DNA of 20,533 nucleotides from Macrocybe gigantea (Eukaryota; Basidiomycota; Agaricomycetes; Agaricales; Callistosporiaceae): the NCBI GenBank assembly GCA_011319805.1, contig SJRY01000256.1, positions 1 to 20,533 of the forward strand. The letters run 5' to 3'. Shown in pieces: positions 9,595 to 19,790 of the stretch. The translations under genes and the position numbers were made by a program. The notes beneath the pieces were generated by a model. That model saw nothing but the letters and a program-made list of their open reading frames with translations. It was not told the origin of the DNA and did no database searches. Every line of letters starts with the position of its first letter. Within the stretch, counting starts at the first letter, position 1.

Positions 9595-12500
9595 TCAGAC
9601 TACTCTGCCTGAACCTGACAAAGCGAGATTTACATGTCTGGCATAAAGCTCATCATGCCGGGGGTGACAAACGGTGAACGCTCTCCCTCCTTGGCAATTC
9701 GCGTCGCATCGAAAACCTAATACTGCATCAGAGCGATCGGCATAACGGAATTCAATACCCACTTTCGACAGTGAAATAATGACCACATAATCGCGACTTT
9801 CCCAGTTCACGGGACATTTCGCATAATGGCAATCGACATCCTGCAGAGGCATTGCCTTCAACTGTGGCTCAAACTCGGCACTCCAGAGCTGCGCCCGAGC
9901 ACAGGATATGCTTTGTATGGGTCGAAATGAAGCTTTGCAGGAAGATGTTCGTGCACAATCACCCAGGTTGCTTCCTCACCCGATTTTTCGGAAATAATGA
10001 GAATCTGTTCGATGATGCAAGGGATAGGCAATCCTTTAAGAAAAATGCAGCTGTTTCCTTCATGACGGGTTTTTGTGTTGTATAAAATTCCATGATGCGA
10101 GATCGCAGCCAAAGTCTTCGCGCGATATGGCACTTGAGTCTGACCCATGCACTTTGACAATGCCGCTCTAACATCGGGCGAGATTTGTATAACCTTCTCG
10201 GATGATTGCAAATTCCTGTCTTCGCCGACATTGCTGTCATGGGTATTGACTGGGAAAAGAGTATCCGTGTCGAGAGAATCGCGAACAGGTGCTCCCAGGA
10301 ATTTTTCAAACAGTGGGCTGCATTTTTGAATAACTTTGGGACATGATGGCTTCAGAAAGATCACACGGAAATTGGAGGCGCGATGCCAAGATCTCCCAAT
10401 TGTCTCTTCATATTCGCCTATTTTTTGCGTCAACGCATTTCAAACACTACTATGAAAGAAAGGCAGCAATAATGTAAACCATCATACCTGGCTTGAAATT
10501 CGTAGATATTCTTTGCATGATTCCTATCATGCGCTCCTGAGTATAAGCCCACCAACCATGCACTGGTCCATGTAGGAGCAGGAATGTAGGAAGATGAAGT
10601 GCCATATGATGGTTGACATGGCATTCATACGATGGGAATAGCTCCTGGAGACTTTTGCGATATCCGAGCATGTATCCACGAGCGCTTTGCGCATGCAGCC
10701 AAGATGTAATTCGCGACGTCACGAACGATACAGAGCCAAGAAGGGCGACAGTCAGATTGAGCAGAGCGAGTCGAAGGAGAGTGGCGCGATCCAAGGTTCC
10801 ATCATCATTGGCCCACCAGATGCGGACCAGGGTAATTGGAGCATATATCTGAGCGACTGTTCGCCACTGATCAGCCTTCAATTTTGGGCCGTAGGCCATA
10901 AACGTGGGCGGAACCGAAGTCACCCATGAAGGTTTGACAAGACGGTTCGCATCGCATTGAAACTCTTTGAGGTCACTATCAGTGAGAATATTGCCGTACT
11001 TGATTCCGTCATACAGAGACTCCGGAACATCCGCTAACTGACGAATTTCTTTCACTTTCTAAGGCCAGTGGTTAAGTTAGCACACAAAGGACCGATAACA
11101 ACTCACCCATTCCCACAAGCGCTCAGCTAGCTCAAATTTGGTACAGGAGGATTGATTCTCGCCTTCGCGTCCGCAGTGTAGAGCATTAACGACAAACAGT
11201 AAGGCCGGCTTACTGATGTTGTTCGCCCATCTGGTTTTGATCGCCTTGGATGATTTGTCATTGGGTAAAACATTGACTGGCTCCTGAAGGTAGTTGATTA
11301 ATTTTTGCGCATCGCGTTGGCCTTTATCTGTGCCTGGAAGTGGGTTTTCGGGAGTGGGTGCAATACTGAGAATGAGATTTCGTGGTGCTCAATCAAGGGC
11401 ATCACCGTCGCGCTTCTTGCGCATACCAAGTATACCCTGAAAGTGTTCCTTTATAAGGCCTAAAAATAAGTTGTGCATTGGATCAACGACAATGAAGGTC
11501 ATTGGATCGTAGTACGGCAGGCGGAATAGCTCTGACTAACGAATGCCATTCGTGTCAAATAAACGCTGTGCAGTGCCTGATGTGGGTGCGATGCGATGTG
11601 CTTCTGCGGCGTCTGCAATAGCCTTTCTCGTTCGCGGCGTCCAGGCTTTTATGTCATAATTGTTGAACCCGAAGTCTACCGCACCTGGTTTATCAGGCTT
11701 GTGGCAAGCACACAAATTACAGTACAGCCTGTGGGCATATGAGGCGCTCCCGGAGATTTTACGCGCTGCTGGTAAATTGCACACAATAGCGACAATAGCG
11801 CACAAAATCAAGCGGCCAAATGGTCGAAGGCCTGTATGAGTAAACCATATGCCGTCCCAGAACTCCAACATTTCGTCGATGAGAGGCTTCATGTATGCAT
11901 TAATTGCTTCCAGTGGCGGCTCGGTCGGGCCAGGAATGATCGCAGCGAGGAAGACATTTTCTGGCTTATGGCGTGATTCGATGGGAAGATTAAGACAGGT
12001 AAGCGATAGTACGCCGATAGATTGCTTCTTCCCATTTGCAATATTGCGGCCAGGGTTAAAGAAATCAAAGTTCAGTGTAAAGGTATATCGACCTGCGTCT
12101 TCGCCACCACTAACACTGAAATGAAGGCCATCTTTTCCAAGGAACGACTTGATATTTCGACCTTCGAATATGTCGCGAATGTCAGCCGAAGAGGATTCGA
12201 CGTGGTGCCATGCACTATCCATGATGACTTCATAGCCAGTCCGCGAAAGCATGCCGGCAAGCCAGTCCTTAAAACTGAAAGAAACAAATGGCTTTATTGG
12301 CACATGTGTTTTTCGCCCTCCGGGCCCTGTTTTTCGAAGCAACTTCGCCTTGCATTGAAACCCATATTTCTTCGTGGAGCAACGACGTGGGTAGGCACCA
12401 TCGGAATTGGCACCATAGAGTGAATGGCATGCGGGACAAGCCGCGTAGATTGTAGCTTTTGTGTCCAACCGAAACTGTGCTGTTGCCATTTCGACATCCT

Positions 12501-13394
12501 TTGGCAGAAGATTTCGAAATCTGCCTAGCAGCCGTTGGAAGGGAGGACAGATTTCCGCAATGATTTCAACAATGTACGCAACTATGGCGAAAAGCCACGC
12601 ACAGCCATGCCATGGTAATTTGAACAGGACATGGGCCACCATGACCATGAAAGCGATGACCTGAACCAGTCTCTCTGCTCCATTGAGGATAGAGTTGAAA
12701 TGATGATCTTGCATCAACCAGTTCGTCAGTAGAACATCGACAATTTCTCGTTCATCACAGTACCTGATGCATACGTCAATGCTGCAGTCTTTTGAATATC
12801 CTCCCGTTCAAGCTCATATTGTCACCAGATAATACGCCACATTCCCTCTGCTGCTGCAAGACGGCACTTGATTTTATCCAAGTCTGACCGCAACATCTTC
12901 CAGCTGCTCTTATGCTTTGCATGCACCGCACCAACACGAAGAGCGTCCAATTTGAGTGTAATGGTGTCCGCTTCGCGCATCAGTCCACTGATATGGGCGA
13001 TGCGCTCCATAGCTGATGTAGTATTCAGCACCTCATGATTGCAAGTAAGTTCGGTGTCGCTCAGCCTTCGCAGGTGATCCGTCCGCTTTTGAAGGCGAGA
13101 AAGTTCATTGGAAATTAGCGCTTGATCATTCGCGATCGTTCCTCTTTTTGACGTCGCGGCTGGCGATGGCTGGGTAGCATCCGTTAGTGAAATGTTTTGC
13201 ATACTCTGTGTGAGCGAGTCGACAATTTGCGCATGCGAGGAATTGATCGTATTGAGCAGTGCCTCTTGCCGTTCTCTGCGAAGATGTGTTTGATACTGGC
13301 GATCATTGAGCAATTGGCCTCGTTCGCCAGTTTTGCGATCCACGATACTGTAGCAGTCGTATGCTTTGCATGTACATCTGTTTCTCAATGCCAT
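9595..13394 (-). pseudogene. Tnp2/Plavaka-like DNA transposase, broken
   Basis: Exon 1 (13394-12826) starts MALRNRCTCKAYDCYS, a small cysteine cluster (C7, C9, C14), then a coiled-coil-like region. Intron 12825-12764 (62 nt). Exon 2 (12763-11107) carries CPACHSLYG (about residue 299) and the family blocks SIGVLSLTCLNLP, KPENVFLAAIIPGP, LPAARKISGSASYAH and IVVDPMHNLFLG. Intron 11106-11059 (48 nt). Exon 3 (11058-10488) has LKADQWRTVAQIYAPITLV and HHMALHLPTFLLLHGPVHG. Exon 4 (from about 10449) has WHRASNFRVIF and FDPYKAYPVLG. Damage: TAG at 11538-11536 (about residue 599, where relatives have W), TGA at 11391-11389 (about residue 648), a missing base near 10433 and another near 9894 (GGG run). 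The end VNLALSGSGRVV with a stop at 9595 seems natural. The product would cut and paste CACTA-superfamily elements in the nucleus. Terminal inverted repeats were not found. Assignment rests on remembered motif order. Confidence 0.75.
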
Positions 13395-13441
13395 AGGTAG
13401 GTAACGGACAGCGCTGAGACGTCAGAATTGATATCAATCCT

Positions 13442-14035
13442 CTACGCAACATTCGAATTCGATTTGATGGCATCATTAAGTGATGCCGCCAAAGATATGA
13501 CATCGCCTAGGCCAATAATCTCGATAATCAGGTTTGACTTGCTTTTGCTCACATTACGACGGCAGTTAGGGCAACGCTCTTTCCCACATCCCCCTCTCAT
13601 ACTTGGCTGAAGCCAATGTGTTATGCATGCTTTACAGAATATGTGGCCGCATAACGTCCTGTGGGAGAATTCATTTTCAGCACTTGAATGAACATGGCTA
13701 GTCACTGACGCGACGGGATCTGTCAGTTGTCCTTGACAAATTGGGCAAATCAGGAGACGCTCCATCTGCTCGGAGGCCTGAACTTTCGGCGATGAGTTTA
13801 ATGAGGTTCACGCAAAGCTCTGAATCGTACCTCGCCATGACGCTGTCGCTGCCGCTGCACTTCGTCTCGAAATTTGTCGAATTCTAACTGCTTAAGCGAT
13901 GCATCATGTACAACCTATATCACAAGACATTTAATGGTAGCGACGACAAGACATGAAGTGATATTACGGCGTCGTAATCGCTGATACGTTTGTCCACTTC
14001 TTCCTCCAGGTCGCTGCGGTCCTGGAGTTGGCTCC
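13442..14035 (-). pseudogene. coiled-coil/RING finger protein, 5' part removed by LTR insertion
   Basis: Three exons in phase 0 on the minus strand: 14035-13968, 13914-13831 and 13765-13442, with 53-nt and 65-nt GT-AG introns. The first two encode a charged, coiled-coil-like stretch (SQLQDRSDLEEEVDKRISD, then LEFDKFRDEVQRQRQRH). The third encodes MERLLICPICQGQL ... CGHIFCKACITHWL ... CPNCRRNV, a complete C3HC4 RING with 28 residues between the first and second cysteine pairs. A RING usually acts as an E3 ubiquitin ligase module that binds an E2 enzyme. The coding frame runs directly into the first base of the LTR, so the upstream exon(s) must lie beyond the retrotransposon, outside the window. 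The stop at 13442 is only 47 nt upstream of the transposase ATG on the same strand. Alternatively, translation could begin at the ATG of the RING exon (13765). Confidence 0.7.
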
Positions 14036-14235
14036 TGTTACAGACGCCGCCCAAAGGACTATTCATTTTCTTATCTTATCTTTCCCACATCCCTTATCTC
14101 CCCCATCATGCTGCGCAGCGCGCAGCCATCGAGTCATCCCACTTCCCTAGTCATCCTGAGTCATCTCTTCCAGTCTTACTCATCCGCAGTCCACAGCATT
14201 GCGCAGCCCATGGTCCGTGCTCGAGTACTGTAATG

Positions 14236-14242
14236 TATATAA
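14236..14242 (+). promoter_or_regulatory. LTR TATA box
   Basis: tatataa, 33 bp upstream of the 11-mer that is repeated in inverted form after the LTR. This spacing agrees with transcription starting at the aggcttaatat sequence. The same box is present in the 3' LTR. Confidence 0.65.
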
Positions 14243-14268
14243 GGACTCCCAGATGTACCAGTAGCGCT

Positions 14269-14279
14269 AGGCTTAATAT
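14269..14279 (+). other. predicted RNA 5' end acting as self-primer
   Basis: aggcttaatat is the exact reverse complement of 14357-14367 just downstream of the LTR. In Tf1/sushi-type elements the first 11 nt of the genomic RNA fold back onto the primer-binding site and are cleaved to prime minus-strand synthesis. Position relative to the TATA box and length both fit; the actual transcription start is inferred. Confidence 0.65.
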
Positions 14280-14356
14280 TCCTTTTGCCATCATCTCAAG
14301 ACCACTCTCGCACTTAGTCTGCCCGAGTCCTTCTGAGATTCGTCTAGCCTAACAAG

Positions 14357-14367
14357 ATATTAAGCCT
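14357..14367 (+). other. primer-binding site for self-priming
   Basis: atattaagcct, two bases after the LTR end, pairs over 11 nt with 14269-14279. No match to a familiar tRNA 3' end (such as initiator tRNA-Met) was seen at this position, which supports self-priming over tRNA priming. Confidence 0.7.
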
Positions 14368-14428
14368 CGTCGAGACTCGCTCAGACTCACACACACACCA
14401 CGTCACGCTTTATCAAAGACTTGATCAA

Positions 14429-15016
14429 CATTCGACGACAAGCGTCGCCGACCCAGCGAGCACTAGCACGAGCGACGAGAGCACTTGGCTCAGAGAAGTA
14501 GACCAGACATTGCAGTCCACGCCATTCGCAGAGACAGTCCACGCCATCCGCAGAGACACTAGCAATCCAAACAAACGAAAGAGAGAGCGCACGCCTACAC
14601 CAAGTAGCGACGACGAAGAACAGGCATTTCTGAGAGAGTTTGCCTTCACCACCACAGACGAGCCCGCTGAGATCCTCAGCGAAGGAGCAGCACAACTCAT
14701 TGCAGAACTCTTCCTAGAAGGAGAATACGGGATAAGCCCAGAAGAGCTGTGGTCAGACCAGAATCTTCTTGCCGAAGAAGAGGACGAACCCATCCGCAAG
14801 AAAACGAGAGAAGAACGAACACAAGCCCGAGATTTTAGGCGACAACAGATCGAGAACTATAATCGCCGAACACAGGAGGAAGACATACTGATACAGAGAG
14901 GGCACGACGCACAGAGCATACGACAGAACCAACGAGAACGACACCAGAGTCAAGGACACACAGGAACGAAACCGCCGAATCCCTTCAGAGGACCAATCCG
15001 CCGAAGCACTGCATAA
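14429..15016 (+). pseudogene. ORF upstream of gag (start lost or unclear)
   Basis: An open frame of 195 codons from 14429 to TAA 15014-15016. It reads STTSVADPASTSTSDESTW, then TPFAETVHAIRRD, a basic NKRKRER patch that could be a nuclear signal, an acidic middle, and a charged Q/R-rich C-terminus ending PFRGPIRRSTA. No ATG exists in this frame or nearby; caacattcg at 14427-14435 would give caac-atg-tcg if one G had been lost, which matches the other single-base losses in this element. The frame is the same as that of gag, which resumes after TAA plus six codons. It could be a separate accessory protein or an N-terminal extension of gag. Codon-like conservation cannot be tested here. Confidence 0.55.
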
Positions 15017-15034
15017 GGAGAGAATCGCACCACC

Positions 15035-16174
15035 GTGGCGAAAGTAAGCAACAGCGACTGGGACGAATACTATCGGTGGAGGGAGCGAAAAGGATTACCA
15101 AAGACAACCGGACCGACCGCCGCAGAGTGGGCCGATTTTGAACAAGCTTGTAGATCGCAGGAGTCGACCTAGACTACTGGAAAGAACAGAGAGAGGAGCG
15201 AAGACAGAAACAGCTCCAAGAACAGCAAGCCCAAGTACAAGCACAGCAGACCCAAGAACAACAGATCCAGGAACAGGAAGACCAAGACCAAGAGAACGAC
15301 GAAGAAAACCCCCAAAGGATGACGACAGAATACAAGGGAATCATCGCCGACCCGAAATCCTTTACAGGAGATCGAACATCCTTCGATATTTGGTGGAGAA
15401 GATGAAACTCTACATAACCGCACATGGAGACCTCACGGATACACAGAAGATTGGAGCGGTCCTGTCTAGAATGACCGACGGACCCGGAGCCCACTGGGCA
15501 TCAAAGAAGATCGACACCACTACCAACCAAAGCACATGGGCCGACTTCATAACCGAGATAGAGACACGATTCAGCAACGTCATGTCGCCATCACAAGCAG
15601 GAAGCAAACTATTCAACATCAGACAGGGAAACCGACCCATCGACGAATTTCTGGATGAATTCGTAGACCTCGCAGGGAAAGCAGGAATGACAGGAACAGC
15701 CCCTCGTTTCCTACTCGAGAAGAGCTTAAACCGAAGGACAGCAGAAGCCGTACACTCAATCTCCACACTTCCAACAGATGGAGATGAATATATCAAGACA
15801 GTTCGAGCATTGGACGAAACATCGATGAACACAGAAATGTGATGAGAGGAGAATTCACAAGCAATCAGCGCAAGGCCGGAAATCCAAGCCGAGGAGCAGG
15901 ACAGGCCATGGAAGTCGACAAAGTACGAAGCAACAACTGCTTCAACTGCAATAAACCAGGACACATCTCACGAAACTGCCCGGAACCACGAAAAGGAGCA
16001 GCAAATGTCACATGTTTCAACTGTGGCTTAAAGGGACACTATGCACGAAACTGCAAGAAGAAGAAGAAAGGAAAATCCCGGGTCAGAGAAGTGAAAGAAG
16101 AAGAAGGAGAGGACGAAGAAGACAAGGATGAAGAAAGCTCTGACAAAGAGGGTTTTGCCGAAGGGTCCGACTAG
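15035..16174 (+). pseudogene. gag: gag (capsid and nucleocapsid), frameshifted
   Basis: Structural polyprotein that forms the virus-like particle. Reading starts at or near 15035 with AKVSNSDWDEYYRWRERKG and TAAEWADFEQACRS. It then needs a one-base shift near 15162 to continue as DLDYWKEQREERRQ and a long Q/E-rich coiled coil. MTTEYKG (15319) follows, then FTGDRTSFDIWW, the usual capsid opening. A second shift near 15403 gives KLYITAHGDLTDTQKIG and DEFVDLAGKAGM. A third near 15838 gives the nucleocapsid with two CCHC knuckles, [14 protein letters not shown] (15938-15979) and [14 protein letters not shown] (16013-16054), then a K/E-rich linker. All shifts equal loss of one base. The likely start codon is GTG inside an otherwise ideal context (accaccGTGg), so the original ATG may be changed. 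Confidence 0.85.
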
Positions 16175-16720
16175 GAGGTGCTAAATCGCGACCCATACAA
16201 CTGAAACAGACTCGCTTCGATACCGGATGTAGATCATCCCATACTCTGAAATACACCATTCCTGCCAAGCGATCTGAAGCACCAAGAAAAACCATCCAAG
16301 GGGACAAACCACCAAAGAGGAAAGAGCTCGCAGTACCAGCGAGGATACGAACCGAAAAGGAATCACAACGATAACACCAGAAGTCGATAGCGGAGCGGAT
16401 AGGACCTGCATCAACACCGCGATAGTAGCAAAAACAGGACTGAAGACACGACGAATCAAGAAGATTCCCATCATAAATGCAGACGGATCACCCAATCGTC
16501 AGAAAACAGCAGACCGAGTAGCGGAGGTCCACATCGACATTAAAGGACACAAGGAGCATATGGAAGCCATCGTACTCGATATCGGAAAAACCGACATGCT
16601 ACTAGGACATGACTGGCTTGTCTACCACAACCCAACAATCAAATGGAGGACAGGAGAAATTGTCTTCGACAGATGCCCCAAAACGTGCAAAATAAACCAC
16701 CAGACGATCAAGATACAGAA
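16160..16720 (+). pseudogene. pol: pol: aspartic protease
   Basis: After a frame change near 16165 the gag linker continues open ([16 protein letters not shown]), with another one-base loss near 16348. The protease has the active site VDSGADRTCI (D-S-G at 16386-16394) and ends with the family block MLLGHDWLVYHNPTIKW. It would dimerise to process gag-pol. With the losses discounted, gag and pol form one continuous frame, as in several fungal chromoviruses. Confidence 0.8.
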
Positions 16721-16749
16721 GGTGGCTGAACCAGCGAAAACCACAGCCA

Positions 16750-18160
16750 GCGACAAGACAGGAACCCAGATACCCCCATATCTGATCAGATTCAAACACC
16801 TCTTCAAGGAGAAGAACTTTGATCGCTTACCAGACCACAAAGAATGGGACCATGAAATAAACTTAACGAAGGATGCACCCAAAACGATACCGAGCAAGGT
16901 CTACCGATGACACAGAAAGAGCTAGAGGAACTAGATGCCTTCGTCGAAGAAGGATTACGAACAGGAAAAATACGCCCATCGAAATCACCTTACGCAGCAC
17001 CCTGCTTCTTTCGCAATAAGAAGGATGGAAGCAAGCGACTCATCCAAGACTACCGGGAAATAAACAAATATACGGTCAAGGACAAGTTTCCACTACCACG
17101 CATCAGCGAGCTCCTCGACGTACTACAAGGAGCAAAGTACTTTAGCAAGATCGATATTATCTGGGGTACAATAACGTGCGCATCGGAAAGGGGACGAATG
17201 GAAGGCAGCCTTCCTAACAGCAAGAGGACTCTTCGAACCGACAGTCATGTATTTTGGGCAGTGCAACGCACCAGGCACTTTTAGCCGAATGATGGCGAGC
17301 CTCTTCCAAGACCAAATACGAAGAAGAGTGCATAATCTATATGGACGACATCATAATCATCGGACGAACACGAGAGGAACTCCAAAAGAACACCATAGAA
17401 GTCATGGAAATACTGAACAAGAACGACCTATTCATCAAAGGACCGAAATGCGTCTGGGAATCATCGAAAGTCCCAGTACTAGGATACATCGTAGGAGAAG
17501 GGAAGGTAGAAATGGAACCAGAAAAGATCACAGCCGTACAATCCTGGCCAACCCCAAAGACGAAGAAAGAACTACAAAAGTTCTTGGGATTCACGAACTT
17601 TTACCGACGATTCATCAAGGGATATGCAAAGGTCGCTAAACCCCTGACGGAGTTGACTGGAAACAAAACATTCCAGTGGACAGACAAGCAACAAGGCGCT
17701 TTCAAAGAACTGATCCGACATATAACCTCAGCACCCATTCTAGCACTACCACAGACAGAAGGAAAATTCCGAGTCGAAACGGACGCCTCAGGATATGCCA
17801 TTGGAGCGGTACTATCACAACAGCAGAAAGGACTATGGCATCCGATCGCATTCATTTCGAGATGCATGACCCCAGCGGAACAAAACTACGAAATCTACGA
17901 CAAGGAACTTCTTGCGATAATGGTCGCACTAAAGACATGGAGACAATACCTCCTCGAAGCTCGAGAGAAGTTCGAAATATTGACGGATCACAAAACCTAT
18001 CATACTTCCGGAAGCCGCAGCGACTCAATTCGAGACAGATTGGCTGGTACCTGAAATTACAGGAATACGACTACGAACTACGACACGTACCAGGAAAGGC
18101 GAATGGAAAAGCGGATGTCCTGTCACGAATGGCAGGATATGAAGAAAACCTAGCAGAGAA
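16750..18160 (+). pseudogene. pol: pol: reverse transcriptase and RNase H
   Basis: RT blocks in order: LPDHKEWDHEINL, GKIRPSKSPYAAPCFF, KRLIQDYREINKYTV, FSKIDI, FGQCNAPGTFSRMM and the catalytic YMDD at 17338-17349, then KFLGFTNFYRRFI. RNase H follows with FRVETDASGYAIGAVLSQ (first catalytic D at 17782-17784), YEIYDKELLAI, ILTDHK and HVPGKANGKADVLSR. Frame changes are needed near 16909 (cgatga), 17165 (G run), 17191 (G run), 17300-17338 (net two bases) and 17995 (A run); each equals lost bases. The enzyme copies element RNA into DNA inside the particle and removes the RNA strand. As read literally, the frame stops several times and no active enzyme would be made. Confidence 0.88.
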
Positions 18161-19790
18161 GGACGACATACAAATGATCAAAGAAGCAGCATTCATTCGA
18201 CATCTGGAAGAGAATAATGAACGAGACTTCGAATTTATGATGTTCGAGGACGAACACCCACAGAAAGAAGAAGCAGAAAATAACGAAACAATACAAACAA
18301 GAGGAATCACGATGATCGAATCCTCAAGGATAGAACAAATTCGACAATGCACACGAAGGGAGACGATCGTAACAACAGGACTGAAGGAAAAACCACACTG
18401 GTTCACAGAAGATGACCACATCGTATACGTAGGAGGAAAAATCTATGTTCCTCCAGACAACAAACTGAAGGAAAACATCATGTTTGAACACCACGACACA
18501 CCCATCGGAGGACACCCAGGGCAATACCGCATGCACGAGCTCATAAGCCGCACCTATTGGTGGCCATCAATGCTGACAGACATCAAGAAGTATGTCAATG
18601 GATGCGAAACATGTCAGCGAAACAAAATCATCCGACAAAAGAAACACGCACCCCTGCACCCGCACGAAGTCCCACAACAACCATGGGAAGATATCGGAGT
18701 AGATCTCATAGGACCGCTACCCAGCTCGAATGGCTTTAACGCCATCGCCGCAGTCACAGACCGCCTGACCAAGATGATCCACCTAGTTCCCACAAAGACC
18801 GAACTCACAGCAGAAGGTCTCGCACGACTATACCGAGACAACGTGTGGCGGCTTCATGGAATCCACGAAAGATCATCAGTGATCGAGGACCCCAGTTCGC
18901 AGCACGATTCATGACAGCACTTCTAAAATTACTCGGAACAAAGCAAAACCTATCAACGGCCTATCACCCACAGACAGATGGACAGGCGGAGCGATCCCAC
19001 CAAGAAACGGAAGCCTTCCTCAGAAGCTTCACAAACAACTACAGGACGATTGGGCAGAATGGATAGCAATTGCAGAGTACCAATACAATGACAAAGCACA
19101 CCAGGGAACGAAGGAGACACCATTCTACCTCAACTATGGAATGCACCCCTGGAAGGGAGAGCCGCAGACGACAGAAGGGAATAACCCCGCAGCAAAAGAC
19201 TTCGTCAAAAGAATGAGCCAAATACGAAAGGAAGCAAATGCCGCGCTGCAATATGCACAAACACGAGCCAAAGACAATTACGATGCGAGACGAAAACCTG
19301 CCCGTGAATACAAGAAAGGAGATAGAGTATGGCTAGAAGCCACCAATATCACAGTCAATCGACCATCAAAGAAGTTATCGGCACTCCGATACGGACCGTT
19401 CAAGGTGGTTGAAAAGAAAGGAGCCTCGGCATATCGCCTGGAACTCCCAGCATCATGGCAGCTGATACACCCCGTGTTCAATGAAACACTGCTCACGCCT
19501 TACAAAGGACCCCGTTTCAAGATACAAGAGCGACCATCACCACCACCCCCTGAAATCATAAATGATGAAGAAGAGTACGAGATAGAAGAGATCCTAAAAA
19601 GGAAGAAACAAGGGAGGGGACACTATTCCTGGTCAAATGGAAAGGATACGGACACGAAGAGAACACATGGATCAAAGAGAAGGAGCTGGGGAATGCGCAG
19701 CAAGCTCTAGACCACTTCCTAAAGAAGACTGCGAACCAGGATAAAAGGATCACGACAAGAGGGAAGAAGACCAAAAATCGCACTTCATGA
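18161..19790 (+). pseudogene. pol: pol: integrase with C-terminal chromodomain
   Basis: Zinc-binding H-H-C-C region EHHDTPIGGHPGQ ... YVNGCETCQRNK (about 18487-18625). Catalytic core: D in GVDLIGPLP (18702-18704), D in ISDRGPQF (18881-18883) and E in TDGQAERSHQ, with exactly 35 residues between the second D and E. Then GPFKVVEKKGASAYRLELP (GPY/F-like module) and a chromodomain read as YEIEEILKRKKQGRG, then FLVKWKGYGHEENTW and ALDHFLKKT. Frame changes (one base lost each) are near 18862, 19043 and 19617. The stop TGA is at 19788-19790. Integrase joins the cDNA to the genome; chromodomains in this group usually direct insertion to histone-marked chromatin. Confidence 0.88.

Larger units (their letters stand above)
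14036..14354 (+). repeat. 5' LTR, 319 bp
   Basis: It begins TGTTACAG and ends CCTAACA, giving TGTTA...TAACA inverted tips with canonical TG/CA ends. Bases 14036-14340 match the 3' LTR (20223-20527) exactly. The first difference is one missing C (gattcgtct against gattccgtct). It carries a TATA box at 14236 and the presumed transcript start near 14269. Confidence 0.92.

Noticed and set aside
14355..14372. tRNA primer-binding site
   Set aside because: No match to a familiar tRNA 3' end, while an 11-nt self-complementary site explains the position better.
14390..14400. Short CA repeat after the 5' LTR
   Set aside because: Only about five units, too short to call a microsatellite of note.
15162..19620. 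Programmed ribosomal frameshifting in gag-pol
   Set aside because: There are a dozen or more shifts, several inside enzyme domains; elements use at most one or two, at gag-pol borders.
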